Origin: Rhodopirellula baltica SH 1
GTDB taxonomy: Bacteria > Planctomycetota > Planctomycetia > Pirellulales > Pirellulaceae
Length of the DNA stretch: 64,000 nucleotides
NCBI RefSeq assembly: GCF_000196115.1
Contig: NC_005027.1
Coordinates: 4,898,001-4,962,000, forward strand
Reading direction: 5' to 3'
The position numbers and the translations under genes are program-made. This document shows positions 28,525 to 36,678 of the stretch, piece after piece. The notes beneath the pieces were generated by a model. It was not told the DNA's origin. It ran no database searches and saw only the letters and a program-made list of their open reading frames with translations. Numbering within the stretch: position 1 is the stretch's first letter; each line of letters begins with the position of its first letter.

Positions 28525-29712
28525 TCAACCAACCAACTTCTGGTGCGATGCGATCAGTTGATCTGCGGCGGAGTTGATTTCGTCGGCTGTGTTGAATCGC
28601 CCGACACCGAACCGAACGCTTCGGCGAGCTTCCGATTCGGTCAGCCCCATCGCCAGAAGCACGTGACTGGGAAGAGCCTCGGTGCTGCTGCACGCCGATC
28701 CACTGCTGAATGCGACTTCCGGAGTGGCGGCCATCCAGGCTTCGCCTTCCACATCCCGCAAACGCACGTTCAGATTGCCTGGTAAACGAACCGACGAATC
28801 GTCATGCCAATTGGCACCATTGAGTTGCAAACCATCAATCGATTCGTGCAGGCGTCCCCAAAGCAATTCACGCAGTGTAAGAATCCGCGAGGTATCGCTT
28901 TCCATTTCATCGATCGCGATTCGCAGTGCCGTTGCCATTGCGACGATGCTGGCGGGATTGAGCGTTCCACCACGAAGCCCTCGTTGTTGGCCACCGCCGA
29001 CGATTTGGGGACGCAGTCGCACGCGTCGGTTGCCGTTGCCAACGACCAGGAAACCAGTGCTTTTAGGCCCATAGAATTTGTGTGCCGACGCGGTCAGCAA
29101 ATCAACGTCCGACGCGAGCGCGTCCACCGGCAATCGCCCGACCGCTTGGGTCGCATCGCAGTGCAGCAGTGCGCCTGCTTCGTGAGTGATTTCCGCGATC
29201 GTTTTGATCGGCGCGACAGAGCCAATTTCATTGTTTGCCCACATGATCGAAACCAACGCGGTCTGATTGTTGACCGCGGCACGCAACTGAACCAAGTCGA
29301 CTTGTCCGGCCGAGGGATGATCGTGTGGATGGACTCCGACGCGAATGATTTCGATGGGCTGACCGCCGGCAGAAAGCTGCTTGGACAAATCGTCCGCCAC
29401 TTCCAAAACCGCTGGATGTTCGGTTTCGCAAACAACCACTTGGTGTCGTTTACAACGCGGGTGCATCAGCACACCTCGTATGGCCAGGTTGATGCTCTCG
29501 GTGGCGCCAGACGTGATGACAACGCTTTCGCGGGGAGCATTCAGGATTGCCGCCATGGAATCGATCGATTGGTCAATCGCTCGGCGAACTTCACGTCCGG
29601 CTTCGTGAGAATCACTGTGCGGGTTGCCAAAGTGCTGCGTCAGATAGGGCAACATTGCTTCCACGACGCGAGGGTCGCAAGGCGTCGTCGCATGATGGTC
29701 GAGATAGATCAT
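28525..29712 (-). CDS. Cysteine desulfurase (NifS/IscS family)
   Basis: 395 residues. A PLP enzyme moving sulfur from cysteine to iron-sulfur assembly or tRNA thiolation. Seen: N-terminal IYLDHHATTPCDP, FGNPHSDSHEAGR, ITSGATESINLAIRG, the PLP lysine in TASAHKFYGPKSTGFL, RGGTLNPASI, and the persulfide cysteine in FSSGSACSS. The SGSAC active loop of the IscS/NifS group is short enough to act with a scaffold, but no iscU or fdx lies next to it. It is convergent with the TauE/SafE gene and precedes the EEP-like gene, separated by 26 bases, on the same strand. Naming it iscS or nifS would go beyond the evidence. Confidence 0.94.
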   Translation of the reverse strand: MIYLDHHATTPCDPRVVEAMLPYLTQHFGNPHSDSHEAGREVRRAIDQSIDSMAAILNAPRESVVITSGATESINLAIRGVLMHPRCKRHQVVVCETEHPAVLEVADDLSKQLSAGGQPIEIIRVGVHPHDHPSAGQVDLVQLRAAVNNQTALVSIMWANNEIGSVAPIKTIAEITHEAGALLHCDATQAVGRLPVDALASDVDLLTASAHKFYGPKSTGFLVVGNGNRRVRLRPQIVGGGQQRGLRGGTLNPASIVAMATALRIAIDEMESDTSRILTLRELLWGRLHESIDGLQLNGANWHDDSSVRLPGNLNVRLRDVEGEAWMAATPEVAFSSGSACSSTEALPSHVLLAMGLTESEARRSVRFGVGRFNTADEINSAADQLIASHQKLVG

Positions 29713-29738
29713 CGGAAACCGCGGTTTGGAATCGTCAG

Positions 29739-30980
29739 CTAGCGAAGCGTTTTGCCGCTTGGAAGCGACGCTTGTTGCACAACGGCTTGATCCAAGGTTG
29801 CTTGATTTGCAATCGGGGATCCCTCCAGTGCCGAGAACTCTGCGTACACCGGCAAGTAACTGGACACGGTTTGTGCTTCGGAAAGGCTGAGATTGTACAC
29901 ACGCAAGAAGTCATAGACCCCGCCGCGACCGATCGCTTCGGCAGTTGATTTGAAATCAAACACGATGTTCTCGGTTTGATGTCGGCCAAAGATATCGGTG
30001 GGCGTGCTGGACACCGCGGCACGGACCGAGCGTCCTGCGATTGTGGGCAACAGATACGCATCGTCGGCCTGGAACAATCCCATCATCAGGATGTCGTCTT
30101 CGCCGCGGCCATCGTCTCGGATGGAATCGAACAGCTGCCCCAGCAAAGCGACTTCACTGGGAGCACGTCCCAAATCGATTCTCACATTGGCAACCGTGAA
30201 CGTCCACGCCCGCGATGCACTCGGTTGGGCCGCACGAAACCATGCCACCAACGGGTCATACAGCATTTGCTGGTCCGGATCAGCGACCGTGTAGGTTTGG
30301 GTTCGATCCACGCGAATGCGATCAGGACGGAACAAAATCACCATCTGCTCGCCGCGTTCGGCGGGACCGGTTGGTCCACCTAGCACGTAGTCGTAGACCG
30401 GACCTCCATTGCCGAGCGAGCTTTCATTGATCGCATCGACCATTCGTGGAACGAGATCTTGGTGCACAGACGAAACCTGTTGTAACGCGACCATGTCGAA
30501 CTGACGAACGACGCGAATCAAATTCATTCGGCAAATATTGCTGGCCAACTTCGTCGGGCCAAATCCGTCCAGCGACCATGAGGCGATGCGAAGATTCTTG
30601 AACTGAGCAGGACGCTTTGCAGAGATCTGCTCGGCCGGCGCAGAACCATTGCCGTCGTAAACCGGATTCCCCCAGGCACGATCAGCCGTCGACGGGCCCG
30701 ATCGCAACATGTCGCTGGGACTGTAGATCACCGGGTCGGCCTCGATGGGATTGCCCGATTCGTCGACCGGCCAGTCCAACGATTCGCGTGCGTCGGTGGA
30801 AGAAGTGAACGTGAATGGATCGTCGAGTTTCTCCCAGGCGAATTCCGCCTTGGGTTTGATCGCGACTCCGTCCAATCCGTCGATGTTGTAATGTTTGAAG
30901 AAGTACCATCCCCCGCCGATCAACAACACGACGATCAAAGCCATTTGAATCGGATGGCCTTTCTCGGGTGCATCGGACAT
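29739..30980 (-). CDS. Membrane-anchored EEP (endonuclease/exonuclease/phosphatase)-fold protein, active site degenerate
   Basis: 413 residues from ATG 30980 (MSDAPEKGHPIQ); the frame reaches 31148 but the added part is poor coding. One transmembrane helix (IQMALIVVLLIGGGWYFF) near the N-terminus, then a linker, then an EEP-like domain. The fold landmarks line up, yet catalytic residues are changed: LRIASWSLDGFG (Asn to Ser), VALQQV (Glu of LQE to Gln), VANVRIDL (His to Arg), ILMMGLFQADD (GDFN to GLFQ) and SSYLPVYAEF (SDH to SSY). A pseudoenzyme, perhaps binding DNA or a phosphoester without cutting it, is the best reading. It is upstream of the cysteine desulfurase on the same strand. Confidence 0.75.
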   Translation of the reverse strand: MSDAPEKGHPIQMALIVVLLIGGGWYFFKHYNIDGLDGVAIKPKAEFAWEKLDDPFTFTSSTDARESLDWPVDESGNPIEADPVIYSPSDMLRSGPSTADRAWGNPVYDGNGSAPAEQISAKRPAQFKNLRIASWSLDGFGPTKLASNICRMNLIRVVRQFDMVALQQVSSVHQDLVPRMVDAINESSLGNGGPVYDYVLGGPTGPAERGEQMVILFRPDRIRVDRTQTYTVADPDQQMLYDPLVAWFRAAQPSASRAWTFTVANVRIDLGRAPSEVALLGQLFDSIRDDGRGEDDILMMGLFQADDAYLLPTIAGRSVRAAVSSTPTDIFGRHQTENIVFDFKSTAEAIGRGGVYDFLRVYNLSLSEAQTVSSYLPVYAEFSALEGSPIANQATLDQAVVQQASLPSGKTLR

Positions 30981-31310
30981 GACTGCCTCCGGGACTTTTG
31001 GGGCGGATGTGGGGCGAAAAACGTACTTCAGGGCATGCTTCTGTTCGTGGCGAACCAATTCAATCGGCCACCATCGTTTTGAATCGGCGCCCACATCGTT
31101 GCAGCCCAAAAAAAGGACACTGATCCCCCCCTCCCTCACAACCGGCAAACTTCCTGGGGTGCTGGTCGAGACATTGCCCAGAAACCTTGGTCAATCTTCG
31201 ATCCCGAAGGAGCCAAACACGCGTTACGCGGCTGACACTGTGCGATCGGCTCGTTATTCTGGTTGCTCGTACCGTCCCAGCTTTTTCTATCAAGTGGTTG
31301 AAACGTTCCC

Positions 31311-32618
31311 GTGAGCGACATCATTCCCGTCGAAGTTCCTACCGTTGGCGAGTCGATCAGCGAAGTGCAAATCGGCAATTGGCTCAAACAAGAAGGCGAC
31401 TGGGTCAAAAGCGGCGAAGACCTCGTCGAAATTGAAACGGAAAAAGCGTCGGTGCAAATCCCCGCTCCCGCCAGCGGATACTTGCAGTCGATCACCAAAC
31501 AATCCGACGAATTCGCAGAAGTCGGCCAACAAATCGCCTCGATCCAAGTCGCTGAACAACCCGCTGGCGGCGACGGCGGATCCTCCAACGGCGGTTCGGC
31601 TCCCGCAGCCGGAAACACCGCTTCGGCACCGGCCCCGACGGCATCAGCACCGGCACCATCCAGTCCAGCCAAGAGCGGCGGCGGATTTGTCATGCCAGCT
31701 GCACAGCGATTGCTCGACGAACACAAGCTGGACGCATCGCAAGTTCCCGCGACCGGCCCCGGTGGTCGGTTGTTGAAGGAAGACGTGCTGGCCTACATCC
31801 GCAACGGATCTTCGCGACCCGCGCCCGCCGCACCACCGGCTGCTCCCGCCGCACCAGTTGCTCCGACACAGCAAATGTCTTCACCAGAAACGGCATCGCT
31901 GATGACCAGCGGTGGTTACCGGTCCGAAGAAGTCAAACCGATGAGCATGCTGCGTCGCACAATCGCGTCGCGGCTCGTCCAGGCTCAGCAAACCGCCGCT
32001 TTGTTGACCACATTCAATGAGATCAACATGGCACCCGTCATGGCGATCCGCAGCAAATACAAAGATGCTTTCGCGAAGAAACATGGCGTCAAGCTTGGCT
32101 TCATGTCGTTCTTTGCAAAAGCGACCGTCGAAGCCCTCCGTCGTTATCCCGCCGTCAACGCGGAAATCCGCGGCGACTCGATGGTCTATCGCAACTACCA
32201 AGACATCGGCATCGCAATCGGCGGTGGCAAAGGCTTGGTCGTTCCGGTCCTTCGCAACGTGGAACGCATGTCGTTTGCCGAAGTCGAAGGCAGCATTGCC
32301 GAGTACGCTCGTCTGGCCGGCGAAAACCGATTGCAACCAAGCGACTTGATGGGTGGCACGTTCACGATCAGCAATGGTGGCATCTACGGATCGCTGCTCA
32401 GCACTCCAATCGTCAACCCACCACAAAGCGGCATCTTGGGTCTGCACTCGATCCAAGAACGCCCCGTCGCGGAAGATGGCCAAGTTGTCATCCGCCCAAT
32501 GATGTACGTGGCGCTTACTTACGATCACCGCATCGTTGACGGTCGCGAAGCGGTTGGCTTCTTGGTCGCGATCAAAGAAACGATCGAAGATCCAGCTCGA
32601 TTGTTCTTGGAAGTCTGA
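31311..32618 (+). CDS. sucB: 2-oxoglutarate dehydrogenase E2 (dihydrolipoyllysine succinyltransferase)
   Basis: 435 residues, the usual size for a one-lipoyl E2. Order: lipoyl domain 1-80 with the lipoylated lysine K45 in [12 protein letters not shown]; an Ala/Pro linker; the E1/E3-binding domain about 125-162 ([17 protein letters not shown]...[12 protein letters not shown]); a second Ala/Pro linker; and the catalytic domain from about 200 with the active-site [13 protein letters not shown] (His and Asp) and the C-terminal [24 protein letters not shown] is typical of SucB rather than AceF. It transfers the succinyl group to CoA in the TCA cycle. Neither E1 (sucA) nor E3 (lpd) is adjacent. Confidence 0.94.
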   Translation: MSDIIPVEVPTVGESISEVQIGNWLKQEGDWVKSGEDLVEIETEKASVQIPAPASGYLQSITKQSDEFAEVGQQIASIQVAEQPAGGDGGSSNGGSAPAAGNTASAPAPTASAPAPSSPAKSGGGFVMPAAQRLLDEHKLDASQVPATGPGGRLLKEDVLAYIRNGSSRPAPAAPPAAPAAPVAPTQQMSSPETASLMTSGGYRSEEVKPMSMLRRTIASRLVQAQQTAALLTTFNEINMAPVMAIRSKYKDAFAKKHGVKLGFMSFFAKATVEALRRYPAVNAEIRGDSMVYRNYQDIGIAIGGGKGLVVPVLRNVERMSFAEVEGSIAEYARLAGENRLQPSDLMGGTFTISNGGIYGSLLSTPIVNPPQSGILGLHSIQERPVAEDGQVVIRPMMYVALTYDHRIVDGREAVGFLVAIKETIEDPARLFLEV

Positions 32619-32705
32619 TCAGGCCGCGGGCTTCATCCAGCTCGCACGCTCGATGGAAGGTTTCCCTCGGTTCCTGCCATGGCAACCGGACCTAACGGCC
32701 GTCGC

Positions 32706-33395
32706 TTACTTTTGAAGTCGTTTCACGACTTCGGTGTGGCCGTTGCTGCTAGCAAAGTCAATTGCGGTTTCGCCGTCGATGTCGGCTTTGGTTGGATCGG
32801 CTCCCGCCTCGAGCAACAACTCGACCACCGCCATTTGACCTTCCGCCGCTGCGAACATCAGCGGTGAAAAGTGTTCTTCGCTGTCGACCAAGTCCACCGC
32901 CGCACCGGCGTCGAGCAATAGCTTGACCGTTTCTGCATTGTCAGCGGTCGAGGCATACATCAGTGCGGTACGACCAAACGAATCTCGATGGTCAACTTCG
33001 ACCTCCTGAGACAAAAACCATTCGACCACCGGTGTGTGACCGTCGAACGCAGCCATTTGCATTGCCGTGCGTTGATGCTCGTCCATCGCCGAAACATCCA
33101 CGCCCTGCCCCGCGAGTCGCTTGACACCAGCCAAGTCACCGATCATCGCGGCTTCACGAAACTTGTCTTCGGGTGACTTCTCGGGAAGCGGAACATCTTC
33201 CGAAGTGGCCATGCCTTCGGGAGCCTGAGGTGCCAGCACATCTTCTCGCTCACGCCGCGGGAAATCCTCCGGTGACAACCGCTTGGATTCGCACCCTGAA
33301 AGTCCAATGGCCGAACCGAGGATCAAGACGCTCAAGACCGAGGACCGGCGAACGGAAACGCGACGCGTTTGAAGGGAAGAGTATTGCATGGCCAT
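32706..33395 (-). CDS. Ankyrin-repeat lipoprotein
   Basis: 229 residues. A type II signal peptide, SVLSVLILGSAIGLSGC34ES, should attach it to a membrane by lipid. A charged linker leads to about four ankyrin repeats (about 75-228), each with the helix-turn-helix pattern: DKFREAAMIGDLAGVKRLAG, RTAMQMAAFDGHTPVVEWFL, RTALMYASTADNAETVKLLL, FSPLMFAAAEGQMAVVELLL, and a closing ETAIDFASSNGHTEVVKRL. It would bind proteins outside the cytoplasm. No partner is suggested by the neighbours; nnrE lies upstream on the same strand after 32 bases. Confidence 0.9.
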   Translation of the reverse strand: MAMQYSSLQTRRVSVRRSSVLSVLILGSAIGLSGCESKRLSPEDFPRREREDVLAPQAPEGMATSEDVPLPEKSPEDKFREAAMIGDLAGVKRLAGQGVDVSAMDEHQRTAMQMAAFDGHTPVVEWFLSQEVEVDHRDSFGRTALMYASTADNAETVKLLLDAGAAVDLVDSEEHFSPLMFAAAEGQMAVVELLLEAGADPTKADIDGETAIDFASSNGHTEVVKRLQK

Positions 33396-33427
33396 AACAT
33401 AGTCTCAGCGACTGTGGCCGGCCACGC

Positions 33428-34162
33428 TCACACGCTGAATTGGCGCAGTAGCTCAAGCGGCACGCCGATTGAAATCACGTGAACTTCGCCAGTGAAACGG
33501 GCAGCGCCCAACTTCTCAAAACCGACCTTGGGTGCGGCAAACGTCAGCGTGTGATCGGCCCGAAACGTCGTCTCGCCCGTTTCTCCCGTGTCGCCGTTCA
33601 TTCCCGTTGGAATGTCCAAAGCGATTCGAATTGCGGAGCTCGCGTTGGCTGCTTCCACCACCTCAGCGTAGCGTCCTCGAAGCGGTGGCTTGGCGCCGGT
33701 GCCCAGCAGGCCATCAACCACGATATCTGTTGCCGGCAAACGTCCAGCTTCGACAGCTTCTCCGACAACCTGAATCTTGATTCCCGCCGCCTCCGCGATC
33801 TTTGCTTGGATGGCGGCGTCGCCTTGCAATTCGTTCGTCGCTGCCATCGCCAGAATCATCACTTCGCGTCCGGCCAACTGCAAATGCCGAGCGATCGTGA
33901 ATCCATCGCCACCGTTGTTGCCTTTGCCGCAAAGAATCAGCACGTTGCCCTCAGGCGCGAGCTCCTCAATGAGTTCGGCTGCGCCACGCCCCGCATTTTC
34001 CATCAGGATGATGCCGGGCATTTGGAATTGCTCCATCGCCAAAGAATCAATTTCGCGTATTCGCTGGCACGTCATCGGCGGCAACTGCAATACCGGTTTC
34101 ATCATCACATCCATCAAATTTCGAACGAAGCCAGGACGGGCCGAAAGAACTTCGGGACTCAT
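33428..34162 (-). CDS. nnrE: NAD(P)H-hydrate epimerase
   Basis: 244 residues from ATG 34162; the frame is open to 34402 but the extra stretch is His/Arg/Ser-rich and not family-like. Starts inside (Met-Met at 34100-34105) are also possible. It epimerises damaged NAD(P)H hydrate (NAXE/YjeF N-terminal domain). Seen: GIILMENAGRGAAELI, VLILCGKGNNGGDGFTIARHL with the phosphate-binding GNNGGDG, VDGLLGTGAKPPLRG, ALDIPTGMNGDTG, and the end of the fold TLTFAAPKVGF. The C-terminal dehydratase domain (NnrD) of the bifunctional form is absent here. It is divergent from the FmdB gene. Confidence 0.92.
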   Translation of the reverse strand: MSPEVLSARPGFVRNLMDVMMKPVLQLPPMTCQRIREIDSLAMEQFQMPGIILMENAGRGAAELIEELAPEGNVLILCGKGNNGGDGFTIARHLQLAGREVMILAMAATNELQGDAAIQAKIAEAAGIKIQVVGEAVEAGRLPATDIVVDGLLGTGAKPPLRGRYAEVVEAANASSAIRIALDIPTGMNGDTGETGETTFRADHTLTFAAPKVGFEKLGAARFTGEVHVISIGVPLELLRQFSV

Positions 34163-34290
34163 CCGGGATACAAAATACCGCTTCTTCGACCATTCCCAGT
34201 GGCCTGAACGCCTTCCTTGAGAAACAATGGGGCTGTGGGCGTGGTGCCCACCGTTTTCTCCTTGGATTGTGTTCCTCTCGGATACCGAAG

Positions 34291-34521
34291 ATGCCTCTGT
34301 ACGAATACGAATGCAAGTCGTGTGATGATGTGGTTGAGATCCTGGTTCGATCGCCAGGCGAAGAAGTGTCCTGCCCCAAGTGCAGCAACGCTGAACTGAC
34401 ACGTGTCCTCAGCGTCCCGTCGGCTCCCTCAATGAGCGGCGGCAGTTCGAGCCTGCCGATGGCTGGCGGCGGCGAAGCATGCGGTGCCCCGCGATGCTGC
34501 GGTGGCGGTTGCCAAATGTAG
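34291..34521 (+). CDS. FmdB/FmdB-like zinc ribbon regulatory protein
   Basis: 76 residues. Start at 34291 (MPLYEYECKSC), the invariant beginning of the FmdB zinc ribbon family; the frame continues a few codons upstream without support. Zinc ligands: ECKSC (CxxC) and SCPKC (CxxC). After it come Ser/Gly-rich stretches and a Cys-rich tail, ACGAPRCCGGGCQM, as in many family members. Function in most bacteria is unknown; the name comes from a putative regulator of the formamidase gene fmdA. Divergent from nnrE. Confidence 0.9.
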   Translation: MPLYEYECKSCDDVVEILVRSPGEEVSCPKCSNAELTRVLSVPSAPSMSGGSSSLPMAGGGEACGAPRCCGGGCQM

Positions 34522-34685
34522 CGTGGCTGAAAAGCTTCTTTTTGCGAGCTGCATGAATTCTCAAACGGGGCGTGGAATCGTTTACAATCCACGCCCCCAT
34601 CTGACGCTTTTTGTAGATGCCTGATTGGTGCCCGTCCTTTTCCGAGGCATTTCCTGCGGCGTCCCTTCCAGCCAGGAGAGTTTTC

Positions 34686-36044
34686 ATGAGCCGCCTTCAA
34701 CGATTGCGCGCCGTCGCACTCATCCCCGCCCTCCTTTCCACCGGCTTCGCCTCGTTCGCGAGTGTTGATGAAGCGGTTGCGAAAGAGGATCGAGAAACGA
34801 TCGTTCGCAATGATCGTGAACGTGTCCTGGCGACCGGTTACTGGATCTACAACGATCTGAATGCCGCTTACGAACAAGCCCGCCAGACCGGCAAGCCGAT
34901 CCTGGTCGTCTTGCGTTGCTTGCCCTGCGAAGAATGCGTCAAGTTGGACGATGACTTGGTCGAAAGCGACCCGGAACTAAAGCGTCTGCTCGATCAGTAC
35001 ATTCGCGTTCGTGTTGTCGGCACCAACGGACTGGATCTGAACGTTTTCCAATATGACACGGACCAGTCCTTCGCGGTTTTCATGCTCAATGCTGACAAAA
35101 CAGTCTACGGCCGCTTTGGGACGCGGTCACACCGCACCGAATGGCTGGGTGATGTTTCTTTGGAAGGAATGGCAGCGGCGCTTCGGGAGAGCTTGAAACT
35201 GCACAAAGCCTATCCTGCCAATCGTAAATCACTGGCGGGCAAAACCGGTGCCCCATTGGAATTCGCTTCGCCGGAAAAGTACCCCACACTGACAGACCGC
35301 CCCGACCATCTCGACTATTCAGGTCAAGTCACGAAGAGCTGCATCCATTGCCATCAAATTGGCGAAGCCCGGCGCGACTACTACTGGCAAAAAGGCCAAT
35401 CGATCCCCGAAGAGGTTCTGCACCCTTACCCGCACCCGAAATCGATTGGGTTGGTGCTCGACGCAAGATTCCCTGCTCGAGTGAAAAGCGTTGCCAAGGA
35501 TTCCGCCGCCGCGAAAGCCGGTTTTCAGGTGGGCGATGATTTACTGAGCATCCAATCACAACCGCTGGTATCGATGGCAGACGTGCAGTGGGCATTGAAT
35601 CAAATTCCTGCCAAAGGCGCCGAGGTGGACGTCCAAACCAAACGCGGCGACCAAACGCAGACCATCACGTTGTCGTTGCCCGAAGGCTGGCGGCGATGGG
35701 ACGATCCGTCGTGGCGAGTATCGTCTTGGATGATGCGGCGGATCGCCGGTGGGGGAATGCGTTTACTCCCTCTGGACGAAAGTGAGCGTCAGAAACTAGA
35801 TTTGCGATCGCCGATGGCACTTCGAGTCGCCAACGTCGGCAAGTACGGGCTCCACGCGACCGCTCACAAAGCCGGCGTGCGGGTGGATGACATCTTGATC
35901 GAGTTCGACGGCCAATCGGATTTGATTCGCGAAGCGGATGTCTTTGATCACGTCAACGAGAAGTTTCGCCCGGGCGATCGAGTCCAGATGAAGTTCCTTC
36001 GCGATGGCCGCGAACGAACAGTCGAAATTCCAATCCAGAAGTGA
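34686..36044 (+). CDS. Exported thioredoxin-like - cytochrome c - double PDZ protein
   Basis: 452 residues from ATG 34686, fixed by a strong AGGAGAG ribosome site at 34673-34680. Signal peptide about 1-33. Thioredoxin-like domain 40-185 with C78-LP-C81-EE-C84 (three cysteines where CxxC is normal) inside a 'GKPILVVLRCLPCEEC' context. A haem-type motif C219-IH-C222-H223 follows (TKSCIHCHQIG). Two PDZ domains end the protein: about 245-335 (GLVLDARFPARVKSVAKDSAAAKAGF) and about 375-452 (LRVANVGKYGLHATAHKAGVRVDD). The combination suggests a periplasmic redox protein whose PDZ domains dock a partner. The partner is unknown; the gene stands alone and has its own terminator. Confidence 0.87.
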   Translation: MSRLQRLRAVALIPALLSTGFASFASVDEAVAKEDRETIVRNDRERVLATGYWIYNDLNAAYEQARQTGKPILVVLRCLPCEECVKLDDDLVESDPELKRLLDQYIRVRVVGTNGLDLNVFQYDTDQSFAVFMLNADKTVYGRFGTRSHRTEWLGDVSLEGMAAALRESLKLHKAYPANRKSLAGKTGAPLEFASPEKYPTLTDRPDHLDYSGQVTKSCIHCHQIGEARRDYYWQKGQSIPEEVLHPYPHPKSIGLVLDARFPARVKSVAKDSAAAKAGFQVGDDLLSIQSQPLVSMADVQWALNQIPAKGAEVDVQTKRGDQTQTITLSLPEGWRRWDDPSWRVSSWMMRRIAGGGMRLLPLDESERQKLDLRSPMALRVANVGKYGLHATAHKAGVRVDDILIEFDGQSDLIREADVFDHVNEKFRPGDRVQMKFLRDGRERTVEIPIQK

Positions 36045-36078
36045 CCCGATTGATCCCATCGGGCCAACCACCTGCCCC

Positions 36079-36100
36079 GCGGCACGGACGCCGCTTTTTT
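36079..36100 (+). terminator. Short hairpin terminator after the thioredoxin-cytochrome-PDZ gene
   Basis: GCGGC (36079-36083), loop ACGGAC, GCCGC (36090-36094), then TTTTTT. A weak 5-bp stem, but with a clean T-tract 35 bases past the stop codon. Confidence 0.5.
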
Positions 36101-36678
36101 ATTTTCTTTCGGCAGTCGCAGACGCTTGCCTTCGGTTTGTGACTGCCCTGAATCAAGCAAGACGGTGCGTTCCGCTACAAACTCGCGCTCCGTCGCCCTT
36201 GAATCTGGACGGCCGGTCTTTTTCTCTCGCCGTGACAACTGCAACCGAACTGGCATCGCAGGCTGCTGATTCCTGCAAATGGCTCTTGATCGACATCGAT
36301 TAAGGAGCGACTGACATCCGTGGCCGCCGGGTTACTTCCCGACATGACCGCAGCATCGACACTGTGCTGATTTGCTTGCATTGATCGCAGGAACGCCCAC
36401 CGTGGTTGGAAACTGCTGCCAAAGACTGCAAGACGGAACCGAAGACGAACAATGATTCGGTTCATCTCGCTCGAAATGCATGCCCCATCCAGCCGGGCTG
36501 CTTGCAATGCTAGCAAACGACGCGTGGGTGCACTTCGACTCACGCCAGTCGAGGAAAATGGCGTCCATCGGCGCCGGCCCGTCGCAGAAATGGAAGTCAA
36601 TCTTGTGCTGCCGATCGCTCCCTGAGTAGATTCCGAGATTGCTTAGCAAAATCTTCAGTCAGCAAAAACTACGATCAC
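36101..36678. other. Long gap before the glycan island
   Basis: 578 bases without a convincing gene. A 141-codon minus-strand frame exists but is Arg/Ser-rich with no family features. The region must hold the promoter of the island's first gene; I could not resolve it. Confidence 0.45.

Noticed and set aside
36175-36600. 141-codon minus-strand frame in the gap before the glycan island
   Set aside because: Arg/Ser-rich, no homology seen by eye, no ribosome site; treated as chance.
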